Positions 22,225-32,472 of a stretch of DNA of 64,000 bases are shown one piece after another (position 1 is the stretch's first letter; each line of letters starts with the position of its first letter). Source of the DNA: Fennellomyces sp. T-0311 (lineage: Eukaryota; Mucoromycota; Mucoromycetes; Mucorales; Lichtheimiaceae); NCBI GenBank assembly GCA_025266875.1, contig JALLLT010000020.1, positions 496,001 through 560,000 on the forward strand. Direction: 5' to 3'. A program made the position numbers and the translations under genes. The notes under the pieces were generated by a model. The model made no database searches. It was not told the DNA's origin and worked only from the letters and a program-made list of their open reading frames with translations.

Positions 22225-24701
22225 ATGACTACGCGAGATCCTTGCCGCCGTTCTTTGCGCAGGTTTTCGCTGACATATATACCACAGCCGGTGTATCTAG
22301 GCGTGGATGTCCAAGTCTCACCCGACAAAAGCGTGTCGGATTATGCCATTTCTGTCCACGACGGGTCGTACACCACCGACTACTTTTCTGGCCGACTGTG
22401 CAAACACCAGCCAAACACACCGCGGGGCCAGTGCATCCGCGAAGCCTTGGATAAGCTGGGCTATGTCATCCACGCGTTTTCCTTGGCCCAGCATTACAAG
22501 GTCCAATTGGTCGCGTGTTCTTATTGGGTTTTGGATGACGTTGTCACGGATGCAGAACGGCCTGAACATACATCCATGAGCCGCTTTTGGCACGATTTGG
22601 ATGCGCTGCCCTTTCTTGTCAAAACCAATGGATCGTGTTCCGATGAAAGGGCAAGCGCGGCTGTGCGGAAATCGGTTGTATGGTAGATGTATAAAAAGTA
22701 ACAGGGTCCCTTTTTAGTGTATATTGCTAACTCTCCCCCCCTCCACCCCTGCAAGGCTGAGTCCAGGTCTGCCAGGAAATCTTCCACGCACTTGTTTGGG
22801 TTTTCGTCATGAGGTATGCTCTTCTTTTTTTTTATCTCCATTGTAAAAAAAAAAGTCATGTCGTAATGTTCTGTATAGGTTGAAGGTAAAGAGCTGGAAC
22901 CCTTTTGTTACAAAAAAAAAGTGATGGCGCTCATACGTCATAGTGGACATGAACTATCGGATCCATATGAACGATCTGGCCGATTATCGTGACACAGTCA
23001 AAAGCGAGACCTGGAGGGTGTTGGAGGAAATGGTAGCCGGCTATAAACAGCGCAAACTGAAAGTATCCTTCTTTTCGTCAACCCCACAAGGCGGTGGAGG
23101 TAAGAAAAGCATGGCAAAAGCGACGCTTTGGTATGAGACATGCTGACCAGCACGTTTCCAGTGGCGTTGATGCGACATGCCCTGCTACGATTTCTTCACT
23201 TGAACGGGATCACGGTCCACTGTAAGGGTTTATACTCGGTCTATCTGTGCACAACGAAAAAAAGAGAGACTCAACTGCATTCAAAGGGTATGTGATGCGA
23301 CCCAAGCCGGAAATATTCCAAATCACCAAGCAAAAGTTCCACAATATGCTGCAAGGGGTTGCGCTACCGGGTGTGGAGTTGGAAGAGGCGGAAAAGATGG
23401 CATTTACGGAATGGTCTACGGAGAACGTTGAGCGATTCTGGCTGGATGATAAAGGGCCGATCAAGACGTCGGACGTGGTGGTGATGGATGATCCACAAAC
23501 AAGTGGACTGATTCCGTACGTGCGCAAGTATGGCAAGAAGGATGTGCGGGTCATCTTTCGATCCCATATTGAGATACGTGCCGATCTGATACGTGAGCAT
23601 CCCGATGGCCGTCAAGCCAAAACGTGGGAGTAAGTTGTAAACAGTTCGTCCTAGAGACAACACTGATCGCTGCTTTTAAGCTTTTTGTGGGGGTTCATCA
23701 AGGAAGCCGATCTATTTATTTCGCATCCTATACCCAATTTCGTGCCGGACGGTGTGCCTCCGCAGTCGGTGGTACTCATGCCGGCATGCACGGACCCATT
23801 GGATGGACTGAACAAACAGCTCAATAGCTGGTGCATTCGATACTATCAACGGGTGTTCAACCGCATGTGCTGCGACCAAGGTGCCAATGAAGTGGATTGG
23901 GAACGCCCCTATTTTGTCCAAGTGGCTCGATTCGATCCGTCCAAAGGCATCCCCGATTGTCTCGACGCGTATCGAGATCTACGCATTCGATTGGAAAAGG
24001 AAAGTTATGATCCAGCACTTTTACCTCAACTGGTGATCTGTAAGTGCTCCATGACACACACACACACACACACAGAGTAAGGTGAACTTTATGCTGATAC
24101 GCAAACATCAGGTGGTCACGGATCCATCGATGATCCAGAGGGCACGGTCATTTACGAGGAAACCCATGAACGGCTGCACCACATGAAATATGCAGATGAC
24201 ATCATTATTTCCCGTCTGGCACCATCGGATCAACTCCTCAACATGATCCTGCGGGGCGCACGAGCCGCCCTGCAACTCTCTCATCGGGAAGGATTCGAAA
24301 TCAAAGTCACCGAGGTAATGCACGGGGTTGCATTCATTGGAAATACGTAACTGAAACTGGTTTCACGTTTTTTGAAAAAGGCACTGCAAAAAGGGGTCCC
24401 GGTCATTGCGTACGACGCCGGCGGTATCCCTCTGCAGATCAAGGACAATGTCGATGGATACCTGCGACCGATTGGAGACGTCCACGGCGTTGCAGAATGC
24501 ATGTATCGTTTGTTGACGGACGACACGACGCACGGGCGAATGAGCGAGACGGCCATCAACAGCCTCACGGAAGAGTACTTTACGGTGTGGAACGCCATGA
24601 ATTGGCTCCACCTGTTTATCGAATTGACAGACCATAGGCCATTGGGCAACAAGGCCAAAGTATCCGACTTGTGGGCCGAAAAATACCATTACCAGCCATA
24701 G
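22225..24701 (+). CDS. Trehalose phosphorylase, fungal GT4 type (Ccg-9/TreP-like)
   Basis: Retaining glycosyltransferase-4 enzyme that splits trehalose with phosphate to glucose-1-phosphate and glucose, or acts as a trehalose synthase in reverse; cytosolic. Nine exons: 22225-22682, 22756-22813, 22879-22885, 22944-23099, 23162-23221, 23287-23629, 23681-24039, 24112-24314, 24381-24701, exactly 654 residues. Family motifs: RHEVEVDMNYRIHMNDLADY, FFSSTPQGGGVALMRHALLR, WYVMRPKPEIFQITK, FHNMLQGVALPG, VIFRSHIEIRADLI, LFISHPIPNFVP, TDPLDGLNKQL. The GT4 donor-site region follows: VQVARFDPSKGIPD, LSHREGFEIKVTEAL and PVIAYDAGGIP. Exon 3 is a 7-base microexon (GTTGAAG) needed to read RHE-VEV-DMN; skipping it shifts the frame. 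Intron 7 carries a (CA)n tract. It ends 87 bases from the convergent Atg38-like gene. Confidence 0.95.
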
Positions 24702-24787
24702 AGTTTATATATAACATACTTATATATTGCTTTTCTTTTTTGATGGAGGGGGTATCATGCGTCTTTTTACACAAAAGGATTTCTCTC

Positions 24788-26429
24788 TCAGTTGCCGGGA
24801 GACCCTTTTGCTTGCCTCGATGGGTCTGCGAAAGGAGGGGTGGACTGTTGTGCCAACGATCGCAATAACGTAGGCTGGCGTCCTCCTGCATACTCGGATG
24901 AACAGCTGGCAAGTTTGGTATATCGGCTGTCTTGTTCCGGCTGCTGTGCTCGTCGTTTCTTTGCGCTCTCTTTGAGTTTCTCCCATCGTTCGCGATACTT
25001 GTTCATCAGCGCTTGCTGTTTTTCACTTTGGACCCGCAGTTGCCGGTTCTCTTCTTCGAGCTCCTTGACCCGAGCCGCGAGATCTATGGCCCGCGCGTTT
25101 ATATGTATACGTCCGACCCAGCATTACCAGAAAGAACTTACTGATGTCGCCCGACGGTCGCATGATACTGCTGTAGTGTGCGTTGCTGCCGATCAGTGCG
25201 GCGGATGAAGAGGCGCGCATGTGCGAATAATCATGGTTCTGCATGATGCGTTTGGCCTGTTTCTGCACGTCGTTGCGGAACTGAAGAATGCTGCTTTTCA
25301 ACATGTTGCTCTCTTCCGCCGTCTGTGCTACGCGTTAGACCGAAATTCCTCTTTTTTTTTCTTTCTTTCTACACGTTTTATACCTTTTCCAACGTCTGGA
25401 CACGGCGCACCAACTGCTCTATCTGTTTCTTGAGTTGTTCGTTCTCAGCCGCGTAATCATGTTGTCTGCTTGATATGTGTCAGGATGCATCATGCGCGAT
25501 GGATCGACGTGCGCACTTACCCAGGACCCTGACGCGGTTCAGGTACAAAGAAATACGACTCGACCATGGCTGCAGCCACACCATCGTCTTCCTCATCATC
25601 GCTTGATGCGTTCCAAGCCGGAGTAGGATTATCGTTTTCGTTCAACGGAGCCGATGCAAACGCAACGGGATTCGACAACTTGTCGACCAGCGTTTCCACT
25701 ACTTCCCAAAACTTATTGAACGGATCCGAGTCATCCCCATCTTCCTCTTCCTCCTGCAACAAAAAAAAAAAAGTTAGTTTGATCGGAAAAGAGAGTCTGG
25801 CAATCCATAGAAGCATTTTTTTTTACTTGGCCGTCGGGTGGAAGCACAGCATACGAGCCTCCGATGGCAGGTGACGCTGCACCATGGGTTGAACGAGCAA
25901 GTCGTCGTGGAAGTGCATGACGAAGTCCATTCATGTCAAAGGAGTTGCTTTGACCCAGTCGTTGACTTGTTTGAATGGGTCGTTGCGGTTGTTCCTGTTC
26001 GCGCTGCTTGGCTATTTTACGTTCCAGTTCCTTGGCTTTGCGTAAATGGTCCAAGTGTAACAGTTGCAGCGTTTTGCAAGTCTAACAACTTTTGTGTTTC
26101 AGTACTTTATGCTCTTGAAGAAAAAGGGTCAATGCTTTTAACATACGACAGGATCTTGCGTGAATTCGACGGCTTTTTGAAATTGCTCTGAGGTGTATTC
26201 ATTCAGTCTTTATGGTTCGAAGCACAGAATAGCTGACATTTTTTTTTACCTGCTGCTTGACCATGGGCTTCGGCTGCTTGTGCCCATTCTTCTCGATCCT
26301 CGTAATCTTCCGCTGCATTGGCGTACGAATGACCCTTTATCCAATTGGTTAATGGCCGCACTCGAAACTGGGTCAATGGTATATTTTTTTTTATATCCAT
26401 ACTGCATTAACAGGTGAATTGGCAATCAT
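24788..26429 (-). CDS. Atg38/NRBF2-like MIT and coiled-coil protein (PI3K complex I cofactor)
   Basis: Eight exons sum exactly to 410 residues: 26429-26403, 26367-26250, 26187-26147, 26081-25827, 25753-25521, 25465-25384, 25322-25142, 25083-24788. The N-terminus forms an MIT-like helical hairpin (KGHSYANAAEDYEDREEWAQ AAEAHGQAAEQFQKAVEF) and KTLQLLHLDHLRKAKELERK. An acidic linker leads to a conserved block (DSDPFNKFWEVVETLVDKL SNPVAFASAPL), then a long C-terminal coiled coil (ENEQLKKQIEQLVRRVQTLE; VKELEEENRQLRVQSEKQQA). This architecture matches NRBF2/Atg38, which links Atg14 and Vps34 in autophagy-specific PI3K complex I. The family call rests on domain order and the DPFNKFW block. A generic MIT protein with a coiled coil is the alternative. 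It is packed between trehalose phosphorylase (87 bases) and CSN1 (about 100 bases). Confidence 0.72.
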
Positions 26430-26473
26430 GGTGGGTTTATCCTTTTTGGAAAGTAGAAAGAGGAGATCAAAAG

Positions 26474-26495
26474 GTGTGTGTGTGTGTGTGTGTGT
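26474..26495. repeat. (TG)n microsatellite
   Basis: Uninterrupted TG/GT run of about 22 bases in the short gap between the CSN1 stop codon and the start of the Atg38-like gene. Confidence 0.9.
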
Positions 26496-26530
26496 CGCAG
26501 CAACAATCTCAGCAAATCATGCAGCTTCTT

Positions 26531-28030
26531 TTATTTCACAATCATTTCTGAACTCAACAACTTCAATCGAAGCATCAGCGCCTTGCTTGACTTTTCGTAT
26601 TCCACTCCCGCCTGCAACGACTGCTTCATGGCGCGATGACGCTGGTCTCGCTTTTTCGTGTACAGAATCTATGTTCCTGTTGCGTCAGCGCAATGGAAAA
26701 CAGCATTCCTCTTTTTTCACCTTTTGATGACTGTCGATTCGGGCGGCGATGCGATTGTCCTGACTGATTAGCTCGGCCACTTCATTCTGCAGCGTGGTCA
26801 CGTCCGTATGGAAGGCCGTGGCCATGCGGTTCAGATCGACAGTGGAGAAGGGTATACAGTACTGCACCATGGCTTTCTCCCGGATCAACTTGAACAGTTT
26901 GGGAACGTGCGGCGCCAGGTGAATGTCCAGCAAGAAATCATTCTATCCTTGGCCCATTAGCTTTTTTTCGACTACAGAAAAAGAAAAGAGAGAGAGAAAC
27001 TGGGGGAACCGCTTACTCGATAGCTTTCAAGCAGTTCAAGACACGTGGCGTATTTGGAATTGTAGAACGAATCGATCATTTCGCGCATCTGTGGCTCCAG
27101 TTCCAGATAGCTCCTGAATGCCGAGTTGGCCATGACTTTGGTGCGCAGGTCCTGACGACTGTAGGATGCGAGGGCACACAGGGTGCCATAGATGGCCACA
27201 TCGTTGGCGGACAAGACGCCGTTGAAGGTATTGTTCATTTCGAACGATACGTTCATCAGGGCATTGGCGACGTGGATGAACGGCTCGTATTGATGGAGAC
27301 TCACCAAGGCCCGACACGCCTCGAGTTTGGCCTGCACCAGGTCCTTCTTGGCGGCATTGGGCGTCGCTTCGGCTCTGGCAACATAGCTGCTGACGTGCGT
27401 ATAGTTCTCCTGATCCATATTGACCTGGATGACGCGGAAACACATTTCCAGCAAATGGTCGCTGTTGGAACAATAGTCGCGCGATCGGACATATGATTTC
27501 AAAGCGCTCGTCAGGTTGCCGCATTGATGGTACTCTTCGCCCAGACGATTCAGTCCTTCCTACAAAAAAAAACCGTTCAGCAAACCCCTTTCGATAGAGC
27601 CAAAAGCAAACGTGTGTGCTTACCCGCATTTGCTCTTTGAGTGTTGTCTTTGCTCCCTTGAGCTCGTTTTCGAGCTGCTCAATGTTGAGTTTGCTTTCGC
27701 GACTGGTGTTGTTGATCCAAGTTTGGTCCATTGCCATGGGCGTTGTCAACACTTCATTGAGCTTGTTCACGCAGTCTGTGTATTTCTCGGTATCGCGTGT
27801 GCTCTTTTTGATTTCCGCTACTGCCCATTGCAGTGCCTCGACTTTGAGACCACGGCAATGCTCAGCAATGAACAATGCTCTTTCAATCGCAGTACGTCCT
27901 GCCCTCCCCCGCAAAAAAAATCCGGATCAGTTCCTTGTTGCTCGTATAAATAAGCGTAAGGCTTACCTGTGTAATTGCTAATATATGTCTCGAATTCGAG
28001 ATGGTTTGGAATCGGTACTTGGTCAGTCAT
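26531..28030 (-). CDS. CSN1: COP9 signalosome subunit 1 (PCI domain)
   Basis: Subunit 1 of the COP9 signalosome, which removes Nedd8 from cullins. Five exons: 28030-27967, 27898-27624, 27559-27017, 26942-26721, 26668-26531. The helical repeat part reads EGLNRLGEEYHQCGNLTSAL KSYVRSRDYC, MCFRVIQVNMDQENYTHVSS and VAIYGTLCALASYSRQDLR. The PCI/winged-helix part reads NDFLLDIHLAPHVPKLFKLI, VQYCIPFSTVDLNRMATAF and RIDSHQKILYTKKRDQRHRA, closely matching CSN1. It ends LRLKLLSSEMIVK. In-frame ATGs at 28030 and 28099 are both possible. The second would read through a TTTTTTCAG acceptor-like site, so 28030 is preferred, with a possible 5' leader intron. It is transcribed divergently from SPT20, with 286 bases between starts. 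The nearby F-box genes encode possible partners of the cullins it regulates. Confidence 0.93.
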
Positions 28031-28316
28031 TTGGGGCACAGAGAGAGAGCGAGTTGCGCGCGCGGTGTCCTGAAAAAAATTAAGCACAACGTAGCCCATT
28101 ATTCTGTATCCAACGCACTGCGAGAAGGAACTCTCATCAAGCGCGTTGCGATATAGCCATAAAGTTTCCGTTTGCTTTATTTTTTTCTGCCAACTCTGTA
28201 TATAATTTGTGGCAGCTGTGATTCTTATTCGACACTTCTCTTCCTTTCATACACAACTTCTCTTACCCCGCAACCCGCTCACCCCCCCCCTTCACTTTAA
28301 CATTAATCGCTCCGCC

Positions 28317-31300
28317 ATGGCGTCTGCCAAATTGATGGCAAAACTCCAAGCAAACCAGAATGCAGTGGCGCAAATGGCAGAGCTTCATTCGAAACAAGCT
28401 GCTACCTTGTCTCGAAGAAATAACAGCAGTAATAAGGAGAGACGTCTAAACTGGCAACGGCAACAACAACAACAACAACAACAACAGGACCCTTCCGATC
28501 AGGTTATTAATTTTGTTTCCCCATCGCGTATAGAAACAACCACCTCATACTCTTTTTTTTTCTTAGCGACCGTTGCGACGAGATGAAAAAGGTTTGGTTT
28601 GTGCAAATAAGGGGTTTGTGGTCATTAACGCGATTGCAGACTTGATAGGACGTTATGCCAATGAACCGCCTTCATTGGTGCTTCATTTGTATCCTACGTA
28701 TTTTAAGTTTGAACATGAGGTAGCGACGCGAACAAGCATGGAGCGTTCGGTGCGGCTGACAAGCGTTTTATTCATGTAGGATGGATTCTTTTCGTACAAG
28801 AGTCAGTTCAAGGTGAATAACAAGCACATACACTCATACATCCACGTATGATCGTTGTCTCATATACGCTTTCTCTTTAGGATTTCCTGGCTTGCATCAA
28901 AGAGAAACGACTTCCCCCTGATCTGATGGACGTGTTTGATGAGGCAGCTTGTCGTTATTATGAAGGTTAGTCTTTTTCTTTTTCTGGTGCCAATCGCACA
29001 CGTACATCTTGCTCATTGTTTTTTTTATTAGGCTGTTTGATTGTTGAAATTCACGACCATCGCAAGGCAAAAAAGCAACAGCAGAACGAAGAACCGGTGA
29101 TCAAACGTGTAGCGATGCGACCCACGGCAGAAAGTTTATGGACGGATATCTTGTTATTGAACGAAGAATGGGGATTCCCGTGGACAGAAGACATTGCTCT
29201 GGAAGTCGAATCCAAAGTCTTGGTAAACGTCATCAATGCGTCTTTTTGCAAAATGGAAGGGGACAAAAAAAAACTCATGGTTTTTTTTTGGTATTAGCTG
29301 GCAACGGAAGAACCTCTCTGTCTTGATCCGTCGTTCCATGTAACACGCGTCAGCAATGCGATTGAATATGCTTCTGGTCATCGCAAAGTCAAACGGAAAC
29401 AAAAGTGGAATTCGTTGGAACGGGAACAGAAATTAGCAAAGAAGGCCGAAAACAACAAGATGATGACGTTGATGGATAAGGTTGGCTTCTATCTAGCGTG
29501 GGGCACCGTGATGCACTTGGTACTGATGGGATGTTCTATATAGCGCGCCAAACGGACGTTTCCTTTCGAACCAAGCTTTGGCAAGATTTCATTCCTGCAT
29601 GACTGGAGAGCGAAAAGACAAAAGCTGGATAACGAACCGTTGCCCTCGGTCGAGACCAAAAAGAAGGGTAAGGAGAACAAGGGATGGCGCCAAAAAAAAG
29701 AGTACTGATGTTTTATTTTATACACGCGATAGGCGGGCGGAAAGTTTTGCTTGAGCCGCCCATCTTACCTGATGGACGCAAATGCGTTCGGACTGTTCGA
29801 TTCGAACGATCGGAAGGCGAGAGTAAGAGAGGAGTGGGGGGAATCGGGACAAGTGTCATTGCGTTTCAGGTACTAAACCCAATTGCGCAGAAACGGTGTA
29901 CACTGTGGTGGATCTCTATGTGCAAAACAACGAATATGATGGTGTTTTCCGATGGGGAACGGCGTACGATACTAGTATCAATGGCGGCAATATAGAGTAC
30001 GTTTTTTCTAGGTCGAGCCTGATTTTTGTGCCTCAAAGCGCGCACTACTGATTTTGGATGGTGATTGCAGGTTCAAGCTAGGTCCAGAATATCTCATGGA
30101 AGCGTATATTGTTCATTTAAAGACGACGTACGGACAGTTTAACGTGTTAAAATGCGACAACAACCTGGCGAACCCGGTACCACGATCACCCTCCGTCACC
30201 AATCGACTGAACACCATGTCGCAACAGCAACAGCAGCAATACAACTTTCAATTCCAAGCCGCCAATCTTCAACAGCAGTTGCAAGGCCAACAAGCGCGTG
30301 CGAGACAACAAGGCAAGCCGATGCCGGCGCATAATCTCAACATGCTGGCTCAGGCCCAAGCGGGACAAACACCGCAAACTCAGGCACAGCAGACACCCAC
30401 ATCTCAACCGGCACCGCCGCCTACACCGACGCAGGCTCAACCGACGCCATCCTCACATACCCCATCGAGAAACTCGACGCCCACCCAACCCTATCTCGCC
30501 ACGCCCACGCAAGCGCACGCACCTACACCTGCGACTGCCCATGCCACATTACCAAGACAACAGGGTATGAAACCGCAACCCACACCGTCTCAAACCCACG
30601 CGCCATTGCCCCAACCCCCTCAAACACCGCAACACCATCATGTCTCCTCGTTACCACCGCAATCCACCACGCTTGCTCTTCCGCTGCGTGCAACTACCCA
30701 GATGGCTCAACACGGTCCTGTCATGAGTTCTGTACCCCAACAATACCCAGCCACGCCGCATAGTGCTATGTTGGCCATGAATGGTCAAAATGTCTTGGCC
30801 ACGGGTCCTGGTCGGCCTACGATGCCTACTGCCAATGGCCATACGCCAAGTCCATCGCTGGCAGGCATACAACAGACGACCATGGCAAATGCGCTTAATA
30901 ATAGTCAACAGCATCAGCAACAGCAAATCAATTTCCAACGGATACAACAGTTGATTGCTTCTCGTGCTCTCCCTCCTGCTACCGCGCAGCAGTTGCTAAG
31001 TCAGTTTGCTAATTCCGGCGGAAATGCCAATTTGTTGCAACAGCAACAGTTACAGCAGGCCTTGGCAAATGCTCGCCAACAACAGGCTCAGCAACAGCAG
31101 CAGCAAGCGCAGGCCCAACAGCAGCAACAGGTTCAACAGCAACAAGTTCAACAGCAACAACAGATGCTTGGTAACCAAGCGCAGGCTTCTCCGCAACAGC
31201 CGTTTCAACAGCAGCCAAGGGTAAGTTTTTAGGGAAATGTAGTGAAAAAAGAAAAGCAGGATGAACACTAATATGCATTCGATTCCTGGATTGCAGCCTC

Positions 31301-32309
31301 AGAATCCCGGTAAGCTTCTATTTTATTCCGTGCAAAAACAATGGAACTAACATTTCGGGTCAAATTAGCTGCTGCTCAAGCGCAACAAATATTGGCGCAG
31401 CTTACCCCACATCATCAACAACAAATGGCATTGTTTATGATGCAGCGACAACGACTGATGCAAATGCTTCAGCAGGGCTCAATTACGCAAGAAGTGTACA
31501 CGCAACAAATCGCACCTATTCAGCAGCAGCAACAAAGCATACTGGTGCAATACCAACGTCATGCTCAAAACCAACAGCAATTGCAGCAACAGCAGCAAGC
31601 ACAGACCCCGCAACAAACGCCACAACAGACTCCTCAACAACCGCCGCAGCAACAACAACAACAAGGAGGTGCTCAACAGACGCAGGTACAGGCTCAGATG
31701 CAAGCACAGTTGCAAGCAAGAGCCCAACTTCAACAAGCGGCAGCAGCAGCTGCGGCAGCGCGGACACCGCAGATACAAGGACAACAACAGCAACCGCAAC
31801 AACAACAACAGCAGCAGCAGCAACAACAACCGCAACAGCTGGGTAAAGTACCTGGCATCAATCCGAACCAAATGAGCAGCATGCAACAGCAGCTACTGCA
31901 GCAGTTCATGATGCAACGAAACAATATGAACGCGATGCGAGGTCGTGGACAGAACCAGCAACAGCAGCCTCAGAACCAACAGCAGCAGCAACAGGCGGCG
32001 CTTTCGCAAATGGCATTTTTGCAGATGCGAGCCAATGCATTGCGTGCTCAACAGCAAGGTCAACAGCAAGCCAATGCACAGGATCTGAATCGTGCTCATA
32101 TGCTTGCGGGACTCAATCAAAACCGGCCCAATGGTCAGCCTCAGTTTTCGTTGAATTTGCAGCAGCAGTATCATCAGCAACAGGTTGCAGCTGCGGCGGC
32201 TGCACAACAACGTGCACTGCTGCAACAGCAACAACAACAACAACAGCAGCAGCAGCAGCATAATATGGGAATGGGGAACGGTGACCCATCGCCTCAGCAA
32301 CATCAATAA
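28317..32309 (+). CDS. SPT20: SAGA complex subunit Spt20
   Basis: Scaffold subunit of the SAGA co-activator, holding core and HAT modules together. About ten exons over 4 kb. ATG 28317 starts MASAKLMAKLQANQNAVAQ followed by a Gln run. The Spt20 domain is spread over exons: SLVLHLYPTYFKFEHE, DGFFSYKSQFK, DFLACIKEKRLPPDLMDVFD, CLIVEIHDHR, ESLWTDILLLNEEWGFPW, LCLDPSFHVTRVSNAIEY, RTFPFEPSFGKISFLHDWR and FKLGPEYLMEAYIVHLKTTY. The remainder (30180-32309) encodes a very long Gln/Pro/Ala-rich tail with many CAA/CAG runs. A 13-base exon (31297-31309) bridges the two large Q-rich exons in phase (QQPR-PQNP-AAAQ). Exon 1 is 28317-28502; the middle boundaries were judged by frame only. Long antisense poly-Leu frames over the tail are artefacts of the Gln codons. 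Confidence 0.93.
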
Positions 32310-32472
32310 GGGTTATAATTATTTGTACATTTTTTTTTCTTTCAACATAAAAGAGATTCCATTTTCGGCAACACAATGTCCAAACAAAGATGAATGTTAT
32401 CTTGTTGCATTGGTGTTCTTTTATGTAACCTGTTTTCGCTCACCACTCGTGTTCTCTTTCTTTTCCGTTACC

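Noticed and set aside
30186..32306. Long minus-strand Leu- or Cys/Ala-rich frames
   Set aside because: They are antisense readings of CAA/CAG runs in SPT20.
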